A DNA stretch of 14,603 bases from CAYLQD01 sp043819695 (GTDB lineage: Bacteria; Planctomycetota; PUPC01), in the NCBI GenBank assembly GCA_043819695.1, contig JBDREM010000248.1, forward strand, positions 1-14,603, given 5' to 3'. Position numbers and translations under genes: made by a program. Positions 13,868-14,603 of the stretch are shown piece after piece. Positions within the stretch are counted from its first letter, which is position 1. Each line of letters begins with the position of its first letter. The notes beneath the pieces are model-generated. The model had not been told where the DNA came from, made no database searches, and was given only the letters and a program-made list of their open reading frames with translations.

Positions 13868-13907
13868 ATTGACTGTCATAGACCACCAGTGCTCTATGAC
13901 AGTCAAT
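13868..13907. repeat. 40-bp near-perfect palindrome
   Basis: Arms of 15 bp (13868-13882 and 13893-13907, TTGACTGTCATAGA within the left arm) are perfect inverted copies. After one C-C mismatch the symmetry continues as CAC-CA-GTG in the centre, so 36 of 40 positions pair. It lies between the pilZ terminator and the ACT promoter, 23 bp upstream of the latter's -35 box. It has no T-run, so an operator or a recombination/REP-type site is more likely than a terminator. Confidence 0.85.
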
Positions 13908-13950
13908 TCTGTGGATCAAGCTTGTGACAGGGAGCGGGAAGACATGAACG

Positions 13951-13975
13951 GGGCGGGCACCACTCCTGCCCGCCC
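13951..13975 (-). terminator. Probable terminator of the PilZ gene
   Basis: GGGCGGGCA (13951-13959) and TGCCCGCCC (13967-13975) form a 9-bp GC stem with a 7-nt loop, 37 bp downstream of the pilZ stop. The minus strand after it reads CGTTCATGTCTTCCC, pyrimidine-rich but not a true U-run, so the terminator is imperfect. Confidence 0.5.
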
Positions 13976-14012
13976 TGCTTCACTCCGCCTCGATCGCGCG
14001 AAATGGCAAGGT

Positions 14013-14303
14013 CTAGCTCGTGAAGCTCACGCCGATCGTGTACGCGCTGATGTCGCCCGGGCGGACCCACGCCACGCGGCCGCGCACGCGCTGGTCGGCG
14101 GTGTTGGCGAGCTGCTTGAAGAACATGTCGACGACGGCCCCCTCCTCCGGCGCGTCGTCGGTGTCGAACGAGACGCCGCCGTCGGAGATGTCGCGCATCT
14201 GGCCCGACCAGAACGGCCCGGCGGGGCCGTCAACCGGCCGGAACAGAATCGTCGTGCTGAGGGAGCGTCGCTCAAACCGTCTCCGTTCTTTTACCTGGCT
14301 CAT
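14013..14303 (-). CDS. Single-domain PilZ protein (probable c-di-GMP receptor)
   Basis: ATG at 14301-14303 has GGAGG 4-5 nt upstream; the TTG six codons earlier has no such site. The 96-residue protein is a bare PilZ domain. The c-di-GMP binding signatures are present: the arginine cluster ERRRFERR near residues 6-13, and D-x-S-x2-G in RDISDGGVSF near 37-46. The strands that follow (VVDMFFKQL, VRGRVAWVRPG, YTIGVSF) fit the PilZ barrel, and the length is normal. Such proteins act by binding other proteins, for example in motility, polysaccharide export or surface signalling. Which partner applies here is not visible. It is followed by a GC-rich hairpin and is probably monocistronic. Confidence 0.9.
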   Translation of the reverse strand: MSQVKERRRFERRSLSTTILFRPVDGPAGPFWSGQMRDISDGGVSFDTDDAPEEGAVVDMFFKQLANTADQRVRGRVAWVRPGDISAYTIGVSFTS

Positions 14304-14473
14304 GTCTCCTCCGCGATTCAAGCACCCTTGACGGGAGCGGCTCGTGATGCCACGGACCGCGCCGCGCCTGCAAGCCGACAGGCCGGCGCCCGCGTTATTC
14401 TCGGCACCCCTGCTGAGCGGTAAAGTGAAAAAACGGAAGGAATATCAAAGCGCCGGGAAAGGCGGCCGTCCTC

Positions 14474-14602
14474 TCAAGCCTTCGCCTCCAGCACCTTCTT
14501 GCTGCGCGTCTTCTGCAACTCGTTGCCGGGCAGGCGTCTGCTGAGCAGGTCGAACGATATCTCGATCAGTTCCTTCGCCTCGTCGGGCGTGGTGGTGCCG
14601 AC
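14474..14602 (-). CDS. C-terminal end of an unidentified gene (cut by window edge)
   Basis: The last 42 codons of a minus-strand frame, ending with TGA at 14474-14476. The visible residues read TPDEAKELIEISFDLLSRRL and then PGNELQKTRSKKVLEAKA: a helical segment and a basic tail. Third positions are strongly G/C, as in the other genes here, which supports coding. I do not recognise the family. The 170 bp between this stop and pilZ show no convincing terminator or promoter. Confidence 0.5.
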   Translation of the reverse strand, partial: VGTTTPDEAKELIEISFDLLSRRLPGNELQKTRSKKVLEAKA

Positions 14603-14603
14603 G

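Overview
This is a GC-rich bacterial chromosomal window with high G/C at third codon positions. The mix of genes suggests an environmental, free-living bacterium: large hybrid histidine kinases, a RAYT-type REP transposase, a single-domain PilZ protein, a tandem-ACT protein and gene-free stretches full of small palindromic repeats. The style recalls Planctomycetota or related metagenome bins. That placement is a guess: the window has no rRNA, tRNA or other phylogenetic marker.

Left part (1-2954, all minus strand). The 5' end of a pgsA-type phospholipid synthase gene lies downstream of rimO, the ribosomal protein S12 methylthiotransferase gene. Directly upstream of rimO is a RAYT (HUH/Y1 REP-associated transposase). 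Two inverted copies of a GGGTG-ACAGG-CACC repeat flank it. One copy supplies codons 3-9 of rimO. The other merges into a tandem array of REP half-sites that forms the tail of a membrane-anchored, apparently truncated gene. The RAYT has a good sigma70-like promoter and a 5' hairpin that holds its Shine-Dalgarno in the loop.

Middle part (about 3000-9331, plus strand). A three-gene signalling operon: a CheR methyltransferase, an 1117-residue membrane hybrid kinase (sensor, HAMP, GAF, coiled coil, kinase core, two receivers) and a 666-residue soluble hybrid kinase (receiver, PAS, kinase core, receiver). The two kinase genes overlap by ATGA. No chemoreceptor, CheA, CheW, CheB or Hpt gene is visible.

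Right part (9332-12365, plus strand). A promoter with a perfect palindrome in its spacer leads into a folded leader of about 160 nt. A segment of this leader is complementary to the Shine-Dalgarno/start spacer of a 608-residue secreted protein that I do not recognise. A PflX-like radical SAM protein follows in the same apparent operon.

Far right (12366-14603). About 900 bp hold no gene but many short palindromes, nested repeats and a hexanucleotide minisatellite. Then, on the minus strand, come a tandem-ACT protein with a structured leader, a 40-bp near-perfect palindrome, a probable terminator, a PilZ protein and the last 42 codons of an unidentified gene. I found no CRISPR array, prophage, tRNA or complete IS element. 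The most unusual items are the REP/RAYT locus reshaping its neighbours, the structured leader at 9480-9638, the 40-bp palindrome at 13868-13907 and the nested repeat island.
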